DNA from: UBA11574 sp964591175
GTDB lineage: Bacteria > Desulfobacterota > Desulfobacteria > Desulfobacterales > UBA11574
Length of the DNA stretch: 13,986 nucleotides
Direction of reading: 5' to 3'
Assembly: GCA_964591175.1 (NCBI GenBank)
Contig: CAZQAF010000085.1
Location: 1-13,986, forward strand
The notes under the pieces are model-generated. The model saw only the letters and a program-made list of their open reading frames with translations, was not told the origin of the DNA and did no database searches. Of the stretch, positions 1-6,567 are shown piece by piece (position 1 is the first letter of the stretch; the number at the start of each line of letters is the position of its first letter). The position numbers were made by a program, and so were the translations under genes.

Positions 1-2
1 CG

Positions 3-176
3 GGCGACAAACATTACAAGACCACCTTCGTGGACGAGCACGGCGACATATCGTATGCTGCTTCCGTGAAGGCGTCTCAGTGGAAAGGGAAAAGAGTTCT
101 AGTGAAATGTTATCGATTGCCCGGCGGAAATATTGTTGCCGAATCCATAGAGAAAATACCGACGCGCCACAAATAA
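3..176 (+). CDS. 3' end of an unrecognised protein (partial)
   Basis: The frame starting at base 3 is open from the window edge to a TAA at 174-176, giving 57 residues that begin GDKHYKTTFVDEHGD and end IEKIPTRHK. The composition is protein-like (mixed charged residues, a KASQWKGKRVLVKCYRLPGG stretch), its GC is higher than the AT-rich DNA that follows, and the frame stops just where the sequence becomes AT-rich. The N-terminus lies outside the window. I do not recognise the family and assign no function. It is separated from the next gene by more than 350 bases, so it is probably the last gene of a different unit. No convincing terminator follows it. Confidence 0.5.
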   Translation, partial: GDKHYKTTFVDEHGDISYAASVKASQWKGKRVLVKCYRLPGGNIVAESIEKIPTRHK

Positions 177-481
177 AACGGGAAAGTCAACTCTTCTCTA
201 ATTGTTTTAAGAGAAATTGAAAGTTGCAAAAGTTTGATGACAAACTGAACTCACACAACAGCAAAATCAAAAGCTGAATCATACCTAAACGAAGTACTGA
301 TGGTAATTGAGCGGCTCTAAAGATCTAGGGAAAATGTTCCATAGCGACGACTCCCTTTATTGTCAGTTTTTACTGAAAAATCCATAGCGGCAGGGCTAAT
401 TAACAATTTAAAATTAATATACCTTATAATCCCTATCGGTTTTGTTTACACGCATTTGAGGTATAACATTAAAAGAAGCTA
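177..481. other. AT-rich intergenic region, no supported gene
   Basis: About 300 bases without a convincing reading frame. A weak inverted repeat TTCTCT (194-199) / AGAGAA (210-215) lies just after the upstream stop, but it has a 10-base loop, no GC-rich stem and no T tract, so it is not called a terminator. A frame starting at a TTG at 360 is open, but it overlaps the better-supported gene at 533 in another frame. Its only notable features are hydrophobic AT-rich codons and no ribosome-binding site. The sigma-54-like promoter of the next gene follows directly. Confidence 0.5.
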
Positions 482-497
482 TGGCATTGGTTTTGCA
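482..497 (+). promoter_or_regulatory. Candidate sigma-54 (-24/-12) promoter
   Basis: The sequence TGGCATTGGTTTTGCA matches the sigma-54 consensus TGGCAC-N5-TTGCA with one mismatch (T for C at the sixth base). The invariant GG (483-484) and GC (495-496) are 12 bases apart, as required. The predicted start of transcription is near 508, leaving a leader of about 25 bases that contains the AGAGG ribosome-binding site (519-523) of the gene at 533. The arrangement of promoter, leader and start fits well. I saw no enhancer-binding-protein site, and the pattern could occur by chance in AT-rich DNA. Confidence 0.5.
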
Positions 498-532
498 TCT
501 TTCGCAGATATAGAAAATAGAGGTGCAATTCA

Positions 533-733
533 ATGGAAACAATTGATTCTCTCATCGTTTTTGAAGACATCCATGTCGCTTCAAAAGAAAAACTTGTGTC
601 ATCGCTTGACAAAGAATCAAAGGAATGTCTAACGGATCATTATGATGAGCCCGGCTATTTTTTCAGAGGTGCTATTTTTGCTTTAATCTTATGTCTTCCT
701 TTTTGGGTCTTTATATTCTGGTTCATCACCTGA
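533..733 (+). CDS. Small membrane-anchored protein of unknown function
   Basis: This 66-residue protein has an ATG preceded by AGAGG (519-523), spaced 9 bases from the start. Residues 1-40 are hydrophilic and rich in Glu, Lys and Asp (for example SKEKLVSSLDKESKE). Residues 47-66 form a single hydrophobic segment (GAIFALILCLPFWVFIFWFI) that runs to the C-terminus. The motif DEPGYFFRG leads into the membrane segment. This suggests a tail-anchored inner-membrane protein with a cytoplasmic N-terminal part. It is preceded by a sigma-54-like promoter and followed by more than 100 bases of non-coding DNA, so it appears to be transcribed alone. I do not recognise a named family. Start site, promoter and membrane segment together make it likely to be a real gene. 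Confidence 0.6.
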   Translation: METIDSLIVFEDIHVASKEKLVSSLDKESKECLTDHYDEPGYFFRGAIFALILCLPFWVFIFWFIT

Positions 734-849
734 TGTCCGGACCTGAGCTTGTTTCGACAGAACAGAAAGCAGCATCACGACTTCAAAGACGGCATTGTCT
801 CTCTTTGCTTGTGAAAATAGATGCTTTGCAAGTTATCAACGACGGGCGA

Positions 850-1166
850 TCATCGTGAAAAGATTTCAAGTGGTCGTGTATTTTCGAATGAGACTTCCCA
901 TTCTTTAACTATTGCCCATCCTTGAATGGTCTTTTCGGCCAATCTCCGCGTTATGCTTAAAAAATAATCCCCGGAATATCAACAATATGCCTGTGGTAAT
1001 TTTCTTCGAATGCCTTGATCTTGAACAAAAATCTTCATTTGCGTACGGACACTAACTGTGTCTGCACCTCAATATCCCCAATTACTTCAGCCTTTCTCTC
1101 AAAAGGTATGCAAACTCCCAATTTCTGACACAGGTCATCAGCGATGGACTCTATCTTTCTGCAGAC
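850..1166 (-). pseudogene. Decayed minus-strand gene fragment, product unrecognised
   Basis: Read on the minus strand, 1166 down to 1038 gives 43 codons with a protein-like sequence (KIESIADDLCQKLGV, then ERKAEVIGDIEV). A single TGA interrupts it at 1035-1037, and the same frame then continues (FKIKAFEENYHRHIVDIPG). At a run of four C on the + strand (969-972) the sensible reading moves to another frame (GDYFLSITRRLAEKTIQGW, then VKEWEVSFENTRPLEIFSR) and ends at a stop at 850-852. One extra base in the C run would join both parts smoothly through DIPGDYF. No start codon or ribosome-binding site is visible, and a stop lies upstream at 1167-1169. I do not recognise the family. Either a broken gene or assembly errors could explain the pattern, and chance open frames are not excluded. 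Confidence 0.35.
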
Positions 1167-1323
1167 TCACCAATTAATTATAATCATATGGTTTTGCATA
1201 GATATTGCAGGGTTAAAATAATATGAGTACAGCAACACGATTTATCAAAGTGAACCGGCCTTTTAATGACAACCGTTCCTCTTTTCTCTGCAATCATTTA
1301 TGGGCAGTGATGAAGAGAAGATT

Positions 1324-1329
1324 AAGGAG
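1324..1329 (+). promoter_or_regulatory. Ribosome-binding site of the AAA ATPase gene
   Basis: AAGGAG at 1324-1329 lies 5 bases before the ATG at 1335. It is one of the strongest Shine-Dalgarno sequences in the window and fixes the start of the ATPase. Confidence 0.8.
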
Positions 1330-1334
1330 ATATA

Positions 1335-1699
1335 ATGTATCTTTCTCACTATAATTTAAAAGAAAAACCTTTTCAGATAAGCACAGACCCAAAATTTATC
1401 TGGTTTGGAGAGAAACACCAGGAAGCCCTTGCCGTTTTAGAATATGGTGTCATCGACAATAAGGGATTTCTCCTTATCACAGGCGACGTGGGTACAGGAA
1501 AAACATCACTTATCAATGCACTATTAATGCGACTGAGAAATGATGTTATTGTCGCCAACATCACCAACCCTATCCTGGAGGAACTGGACTTTTTCAATAT
1601 CGTTGCGAATGAATTTAATATCAATAAACAATTCAGCAACAAAGCGGATTTTTTAATTCACTTTGCCCGTTTTTTAAAAGATTGTTACTCAAAAAAGAA
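1335..1699 (+). CDS. ExeA/GspA-like AAA ATPase, N-terminal part (cut by assembly gap)
   Basis: The first 121 residues can be read before the gap. The opening MYLSHYNLKEKPFQISTDP, with FWFGEKHQEAL-type residues after it, is typical of the ExeA/GspA-like AAA family (usually 250-350 residues for the ATPase part). The Walker A motif GDVGTGKTS is at residues 50-58 and is intact. Walker B, the sensor residues and the arginine finger would lie in the gap and cannot be checked. In characterised members the ATPase pairs with a membrane partner that helps assemble a type II secretion or related envelope complex. In this kind of genome, solitary copies are often found near sensor kinases, and their role is unknown. 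The start is well supported by AAGGAG. Function here is inferred from family resemblance only. Confidence 0.8.
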
Positions 1700-1799
1700 N
1701 NNNNNNNNNNNNNNNNNNNNNNNNNNNNNNNNNNNNNNNNNNNNNNNNNNNNNNNNNNNNNNNNNNNNNNNNNNNNNNNNNNNNNNNNNNNNNNNNNNN
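1700..1799. other. Assembly gap (100 N)
   Basis: Exactly 100 undetermined bases, the usual placeholder for a scaffold gap of unknown length. The flanks are both A-rich (AAAAAAGAA before, AAAAAGAACC after). Reading frames must not be joined across it, and the real distance between the two sides may be far from 100 bases. Confidence 0.95.
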
Positions 1800-1897
1800 A
1801 AAAAGAACCGGCGATAACGTCTATAGATTATACAAACAGATATAACATGCCAGAAGAAAAGATTGATTATCTTCATGACGATCCTAAAACCATATAA
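1800..1897 (+). CDS. Possible C-terminal coding fragment after the gap
   Basis: Two frames are open immediately after the gap and I cannot decide between them. One ends at TAA 1895-1897 and gives about 31 residues (EPAITSIDYTNRYNMPEEK, then a DYLHDDPKTI tail). The other ends at TAA 1843-1845 and gives KRTGDNVYRLYKQI. Either may be the end of the ATPase gene or of another gene whose body lies in the gap. No ribosome-binding site is visible for an independent start at the internal ATG. Confidence 0.25.
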
Positions 1898-2062
1898 AGA
1901 ATAAGGCATGAATTCTTAGAAAAACCCGTTTCAAAATTATCAGGGGAAGAGTTTTGAATGCCTGGCTGGTGAGTGTTATTATCCGGATGCGTATCGATAA
2001 ATGATAATGCAAGAATGTGTAATTCGATCTGATAGTCTATTTTGGAAATATAGGTAATAACC
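1898..2062. other. Leader region before the signalling operon
   Basis: 165 bases without a convincing gene. It should contain the promoter of the gene cluster that starts at 2063, but I see no clear -35/-10 or -24/-12 pair and no terminator hairpin. The only ribosome-binding candidate is a weak AGGT at 2052-2055, 7 bases before the ATG. Confidence 0.4.
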
Positions 2063-3214
2063 ATGCCCAAAAAACCGGCCTATGAAGAATTAGAACAACG
2101 GATTCAGGAATTGGAGCAAGGAGAATCTGAGCTCAAGACGGCCGAGAAAGCGTCAAGGGAATCCCAGATGCCGGATGAAAAAATATTGCTTGTGGACGAT
2201 GAGGATAGCAACCTCAGGCTGCTCGCTCAGTGGGTTATTCCATTAGGCTATGATATTGAACTTTCCTCAAACGGGGAAGAGGCGGTGCGGAAGGCCAGGG
2301 ACAGCAGGCCTGACCTGATCATTCTTGATATCATGATGCCGGTCATGGATGGCTACGAGACATGTAGGATTTTAAAAGCGGACCCGGAGACCAAGAATAT
2401 ACCGATAATTATGGTGACGGGGCTTCACGGCAGGGAATCAAAATTAAAAGGGCTCTCGGTTTCCGCAAATGATTTTCTTTCCAAACCTATTGATCAGACC
2501 GAATTAACCATCTGTGTCAAGAACCTTCTCAAGATCAAGGCATTTGATGACTTTATGCTCAGGCATAATGAGATACTTGAAAAGCAGGTGTTGGAAAGTA
2601 CCCGGGACCTTAAAAATATGATCAACGAGATGGTTCAGAAACTGACGGCAGCCGCAGAATATCGAGATACGGACACAGGCGCTCATATCGCGAGGATAGG
2701 ATTTTATGCCAGCAAAATCGCATCCGCGCTGGATATGCCGATAGACTATATTCAGACAATAACCTTTGCGAGCCAGCTGCATGACATCGGAAAGATCGGG
2801 ATTTCGGACAGCGTCCTCTTAAAGCCGGGTCCTCTTGACCGGGATGAATTCGAAATCATGAAGACCCATGCCGCCATGGGCGAGAAGATCCTTTCGGGAT
2901 CGGCCTATCCTGCTATACAAATGTCTGCCGCCATTGCCTTTACGCACCATGAACGGTGGGACGGCGGCGGGTATCCAAGGGGGCTCAAAGGAGAAGAAAC
3001 ACCCATAGAGGGAAGGATTGTCATGCTCGTGGACCAATATGACGCTCTCAGGAGTCAAAGGCCTTACAAACCGACCTTTGATCATCCAAAGACGTTTAGG
3101 ATTATCACCGAGGGTGACGGAAGGACCGTGCCGGAACATTTTGATCCGGCGGTCCTCAATGCCTTCAAGGAGATCGCACCCGTATTTGAAGAGATATTCG
3201 ATCGGCACCAATAA
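2063..3214 (+). CDS. Response regulator with HD-GYP domain (predicted c-di-GMP phosphodiesterase)
   Basis: A cytoplasmic protein of 383 residues. Residues 1-35 are a charged coiled coil starting KKPAYEELEQRIQELEQ. Residues 40-155 form a receiver domain with the acidic pair D45-D46, phospho-acceptor D89 (LIILDIMMP), T119 and K141, all intact. Residues 190-370 form an HD-GYP domain: H208 in TGAHIAR, the HD pair H240-D241 in LHDIGKIGI, H269, the HHERWDGGGYP signature at 295-305, and D324/D327 in MLVDQYDALRSQRPYK. The layout is that of RpfG-type regulators, which hydrolyse cyclic di-GMP when the receiver is phosphorylated. It is the first gene of the signalling cluster, ends 2 bases before the next possible start, and is a natural final target of the hybrid kinases downstream. 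The partner kinase is inferred from position only. All metal-binding residues expected of an active enzyme appear present. Confidence 0.95.
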   Translation: MPKKPAYEELEQRIQELEQGESELKTAEKASRESQMPDEKILLVDDEDSNLRLLAQWVIPLGYDIELSSNGEEAVRKARDSRPDLIILDIMMPVMDGYETCRILKADPETKNIPIIMVTGLHGRESKLKGLSVSANDFLSKPIDQTELTICVKNLLKIKAFDDFMLRHNEILEKQVLESTRDLKNMINEMVQKLTAAAEYRDTDTGAHIARIGFYASKIASALDMPIDYIQTITFASQLHDIGKIGISDSVLLKPGPLDRDEFEIMKTHAAMGEKILSGSAYPAIQMSAAIAFTHHERWDGGGYPRGLKGEETPIEGRIVMLVDQYDALRSQRPYKPTFDHPKTFRIITEGDGRTVPEHFDPAVLNAFKEIAPVFEEIFDRHQ

Positions 3215-3216
3215 TA

Positions 3217-6200
3217 GTGCCTTATTGGATGTGTATCGTGTTAAAAGACAAATCCATGCAAAAGTATAACTTTAGACCTCGCATTCTCATTCCGCTGACG
3301 CTGGCTTTGGCGATTCTGCTCACCGGATTTATTGTCAGTTTCTATGAAAGCCAAAAAAAGAACTTACATGCCGATGCTGTTAAAAGACTGGAATCCTTGG
3401 AAAATTTGTTTGTTGTTCAACTGAATAGCGACGCCCAAACGATGACGGCTGGATTAAAAATAGTCCTCTTTGACGAACAGCTTCGGACAGCCTTGAAAAA
3501 CAAAGACAGGAAGGCTTTGCTTGAGCATGCCTTGCCCATTTTTAAACATTTACAATCGAACCATCGGACCACTCACTTCTATTTTACCGGCCCTGATCGC
3601 ATAAACATCCTGCGGGTTCACAAGCCGGATAAATACGGTGATAAGATCGATCGTTATACGACATTAGAAGCCGAGAGAAGCAAAAAAATCTCCAGCGGGA
3701 TAGAACTAGGTCCTCTAGGGACGCTTACGTTAAGAGTAGTAGCGCCCTGGTTCGAGGGCGATCGGTTGATAGGCTATGTCGAGTTTGGCGAAGAAATTGA
3801 GCACATTACTCAAAGCTTGCACAAAATCCTGGATGTGGAGCGCTACATTTTAATCAAAAAGAAATTCTTAAATCGCGAGAACTGGGAAGCGGGTATGCGT
3901 ATGTTGGACCGAAAGGCCGCATGGGATCAATTCCCTACGGTTGTCATGACTGACCATACTGATAAGTTTTTTCCTGAAAAGCTTATTAAGTTTTTCAATG
4001 CGGCGCACAACACGTCTATGAATCCTGATGAAGAGGTATCGTTAAACCAACGTAAATATCGCAAAGGATTCCTTCCCTTGAAGGATGCGGGCGGGCGCGA
4101 AGTGGGAGCCATGGTGATTATGTATGACATTACTGACATGGATTCAGATCTTCATACTGCCATCTTCCAGGTAAGCGCAATTTTTCTTTCGATCGGCGGC
4201 ATTCTATTTGCACTGTTTTATATTTTTTTAGGCCAGATTGAACACCAAATGAATAAAACATCAGAGGCGTTGCGGGAGAGCGAAGCGCGCTATAAGAATT
4301 TCTTTGACAATGCCTTGGCAGGAATTTTCCGGTCCAGATTATCCGATGGCATGTTCATTGAAATGAATTCCAAAGCTGCGGAACAACTGGGTCTTTCGGT
4401 TGAAAAAGTTGTCGGGAAAGTACATTCCATCGACCTCTATCGAAACCTCGACCAGCGTAAAGAACTTATCTCAAAACTCAAACAGGATGGTGAAGTGCAC
4501 GGTTTCGAAACAGACCTGAAACTTTCGGACGGAAGAGATGTCACCTTATCTATCTCGGTGAAAGCTTTTCCTGATAAAGATTATATGGAAGGGGCTGTAA
4601 TCGACATCACCAAGCGCAAGCAGGCTGAAACGGATTTTATTAAAAGCGAAGCCAGATATAAACAAATATTCGAGAATATACAGGATGTCTATTACGAAAC
4701 AAGTATAGACGGTACTATTTTGGAAATCAGTCCTTCAATTGAAAACATTTCTCAATACAACAGAAATGAGTTAGTCGGGAAATCATTATATGACTTTTAT
4801 ACAAGTTCCGAAGAAAGGGATGAACTTTTAAAACTGATTTTAGACAAAGGAAAAGTTAGCAACTTTGAAGCTTCTCTAACAGACAAAGATGGTTCCAAAC
4901 GTTTTTGTTCGATCTCTTCTCTATTGGTCAGCGATGAACAGGATAATCCCATAAAGTTAGTCGGTACCATGCGCGATGTCACGGAAAAAAAGCAGGCTGA
5001 AAATGAAAGAAAGCAGCTCGAAGCGCAGTTACTCCAAGCCCAGAAGATGGAAGCCATTGGTAATCTGGCAGGTGGTATTGCCCACGATTTTAACAATATC
5101 CTGACATCGATCATAGGATTTACAGAACTGTCGCTTGACGAGGTTGAAAAAGGAACTCACCTTGAAGACAATCTCCAGGAGGTATATACGGCAGGAAAAC
5201 GGGCGAAGGATCTTGTCAGTCAGATACTGGCTTTTGCACGACAATCAGGGGAAGAATTAAAACCGATCCAGGTCGATATGGTTGCCGCAGAAGCGCTTAA
5301 ATTTATCAGAGCTTCTATCCCCACCACGATTGAAATCAGGCAAAACATCGAAAGCGACTCTTTGATTATGGGAAATGCCACGCAGGTTCACCAGATTCTG
5401 ATGAACCTGTTCACCAATGCCGCTCATGCCATGGAGGAAAAAGGCGGTATTCTTGAGTTCAGCCTGAAAGACGTTGTGATGGATAGGGGCGTAAGCCGAA
5501 AGAATATGAATTTAGATCCGGGGAACTACGTTGAAATAAAGGTGTCGGATACCGGCGTAGGGATCGCTCCTGAAATCATAGGCGCCATTTTTGATCCCTA
5601 TTTCACGACCAAGGGTCCGGGAAAAGGAACCGGTATGGGGCTTGCCATGGTCCACGGTATCGTTAAGAGTTATGGCGGGAAGGTTGCGGTTGACAGTAAA
5701 CCCGGTCACGGAACGCTGTTTAGGATTTATTTGCCGGTAACCAGAAAGCGTCAAGGGCACCGCCCTTATTTATCAGAAACGCTCCCCACAGGTACAGAAC
5801 GGATCTTATTTGTGGACGATGAAGCCCCCATAGCAAAAATGGGAGGCCAGACTCTCGAAGGACTTGGATACACCGTATCAATAAGGACCAGCAGTATTGA
5901 GGCATTGGAACTGTTTCGCTCCAAGCCGAACGATTTTGATCTGGTCATTACGGACATGACCATGCCGAACATGACGGGTGATAAGCTGGCTGTTGAGCTG
6001 ATGAAAATACGCCAGGATGTCCCGGTGATACTTTGCACCGGCTTCAGCAAAAAAATCTCGGATGAGAGGGTTTCAGAAATGGGCATCAAGGCAGTCGCAT
6101 ACAAGCCCATCGTCAAGGCTGATTTGGCAAAAACCGTCCGAAAAGTGCTGGATGATCAACCGCCAAAACAAACCACCGGGCGTATCCTCCTGATTGATGA

Positions 6201-6567
6201 TGAATCCGAAATTCGCAAATTGTTCATCAAAAAGCTGGCAGGAAGAGGATACGAAATTATCGAAGCATGCGATGGAAAAGAAGGGATAAAACTTTATCAT
6301 GAAGCCCGGCCGGATCTTGTTATTACCGATCTTGTTATGCCCGAAAAGGAAGGGATTGAGACAATCACTGAACTTAAAAGAGAATTTCCGAATGTTAAAA
6401 TCATTGCAATTTCAGGTGGCGGAAGGAATGTTCCGGATGGCTACCTGCAGGTTGCAAAAAGCCTGGGCGCGGAGCGGACATTCTTTAAACCGATAGATTG
6501 GCCGGAACTAATTAATACCGTGAGAGAACTTTTAAAATGGAAAAACTATGAAAAGCATAGCGACTAA
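3217..6567 (+). CDS. Membrane hybrid sensor histidine kinase: dCache_3-like, PAS, PAS, HisKA, HATPase, REC, REC
   Basis: Up to 1116 residues. The start is uncertain: GTG 3217, ATG 3229 and ATG 3256 are in frame and none has a clear ribosome-binding site. ATG 3256 (MQKYNFRPRIL) leaves the usual short tail before the first membrane helix. In numbering from 3217, membrane helices are about 24-43 and 314-338. The periplasmic part between them, with HFYFTGPDRINILRVHKPD and GTLTLRVVAPWF, resembles double-Cache (dCache_3) sensors. Two PAS domains follow (about 352-468 and 475-592). HisKA has phospho-acceptor H623 in GGIAHDFNN. The ATPase has N730/N734, DTGVGI (778-783) and GTGMGL. Two receivers have phospho-acceptors D913 and D1038, both with complete acidic pairs (867-868, 994-995) and lysines (963, 1091). 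There is no HPt; the HPt of the next protein may serve it. The gene overlaps the next by 20 bases. Confidence 0.94.
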   Translation: MPYWMCIVLKDKSMQKYNFRPRILIPLTLALAILLTGFIVSFYESQKKNLHADAVKRLESLENLFVVQLNSDAQTMTAGLKIVLFDEQLRTALKNKDRKALLEHALPIFKHLQSNHRTTHFYFTGPDRINILRVHKPDKYGDKIDRYTTLEAERSKKISSGIELGPLGTLTLRVVAPWFEGDRLIGYVEFGEEIEHITQSLHKILDVERYILIKKKFLNRENWEAGMRMLDRKAAWDQFPTVVMTDHTDKFFPEKLIKFFNAAHNTSMNPDEEVSLNQRKYRKGFLPLKDAGGREVGAMVIMYDITDMDSDLHTAIFQVSAIFLSIGGILFALFYIFLGQIEHQMNKTSEALRESEARYKNFFDNALAGIFRSRLSDGMFIEMNSKAAEQLGLSVEKVVGKVHSIDLYRNLDQRKELISKLKQDGEVHGFETDLKLSDGRDVTLSISVKAFPDKDYMEGAVIDITKRKQAETDFIKSEARYKQIFENIQDVYYETSIDGTILEISPSIENISQYNRNELVGKSLYDFYTSSEERDELLKLILDKGKVSNFEASLTDKDGSKRFCSISSLLVSDEQDNPIKLVGTMRDVTEKKQAENERKQLEAQLLQAQKMEAIGNLAGGIAHDFNNILTSIIGFTELSLDEVEKGTHLEDNLQEVYTAGKRAKDLVSQILAFARQSGEELKPIQVDMVAAEALKFIRASIPTTIEIRQNIESDSLIMGNATQVHQILMNLFTNAAHAMEEKGGILEFSLKDVVMDRGVSRKNMNLDPGNYVEIKVSDTGVGIAPEIIGAIFDPYFTTKGPGKGTGMGLAMVHGIVKSYGGKVAVDSKPGHGTLFRIYLPVTRKRQGHRPYLSETLPTGTERILFVDDEAPIAKMGGQTLEGLGYTVSIRTSSIEALELFRSKPNDFDLVITDMTMPNMTGDKLAVELMKIRQDVPVILCTGFSKKISDERVSEMGIKAVAYKPIVKADLAKTVRKVLDDQPPKQTTGRILLIDDESEIRKLFIKKLAGRGYEIIEACDGKEGIKLYHEARPDLVITDLVMPEKEGIETITELKREFPNVKIIAISGGGRNVPDGYLQVAKSLGAERTFFKPIDWPELINTVRELLKWKNYEKHSD

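Larger units (their letters stand above)
734..1334. other. Intergenic region with a decayed minus-strand gene, otherwise empty
   Basis: About 600 bases with no intact gene on either strand. The part from about 850 to 1166 carries minus-strand coding remnants, listed separately. 734-849 shows only a short palindrome, GTCCGGAC near 736. 1170-1320 is AT-rich and should contain the promoter of the ATPase at 1335. A TTGCAT at 1194-1199 lies upstream of TAATAT at 1219-1224, but the 19-base spacing is not ideal, so no promoter is called. A 43-codon frame at 1223-1354 overlaps the ATPase start and is rich in Arg and Ser, so it is not supported as a gene. Confidence 0.5.

Noticed and set aside
194..215. 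Inverted repeat TTCTCT/AGAGAA as a terminator of the first gene
   Set aside because: The stem is only 6 pairs with low GC, the loop is 10 bases and no T tract follows.
360..632. 90-codon frame on the + strand starting at TTG
   Set aside because: It has no ribosome-binding site and a rare start codon, and it overlaps the gene at 533, which has a good start, promoter and membrane segment. The hydrophobic residues reflect AT-rich DNA.
1223..1354. 43-codon frame before and across the ATPase start
   Set aside because: It overlaps the well-supported ATPase start in another frame, its composition is Arg/Ser-rich and not protein-like, and its ribosome-binding site is poor.
1682..1897. Single reading frame across the N gap
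   Set aside because: The 100 N are a placeholder of unknown length, so the frame on the two sides cannot be related.
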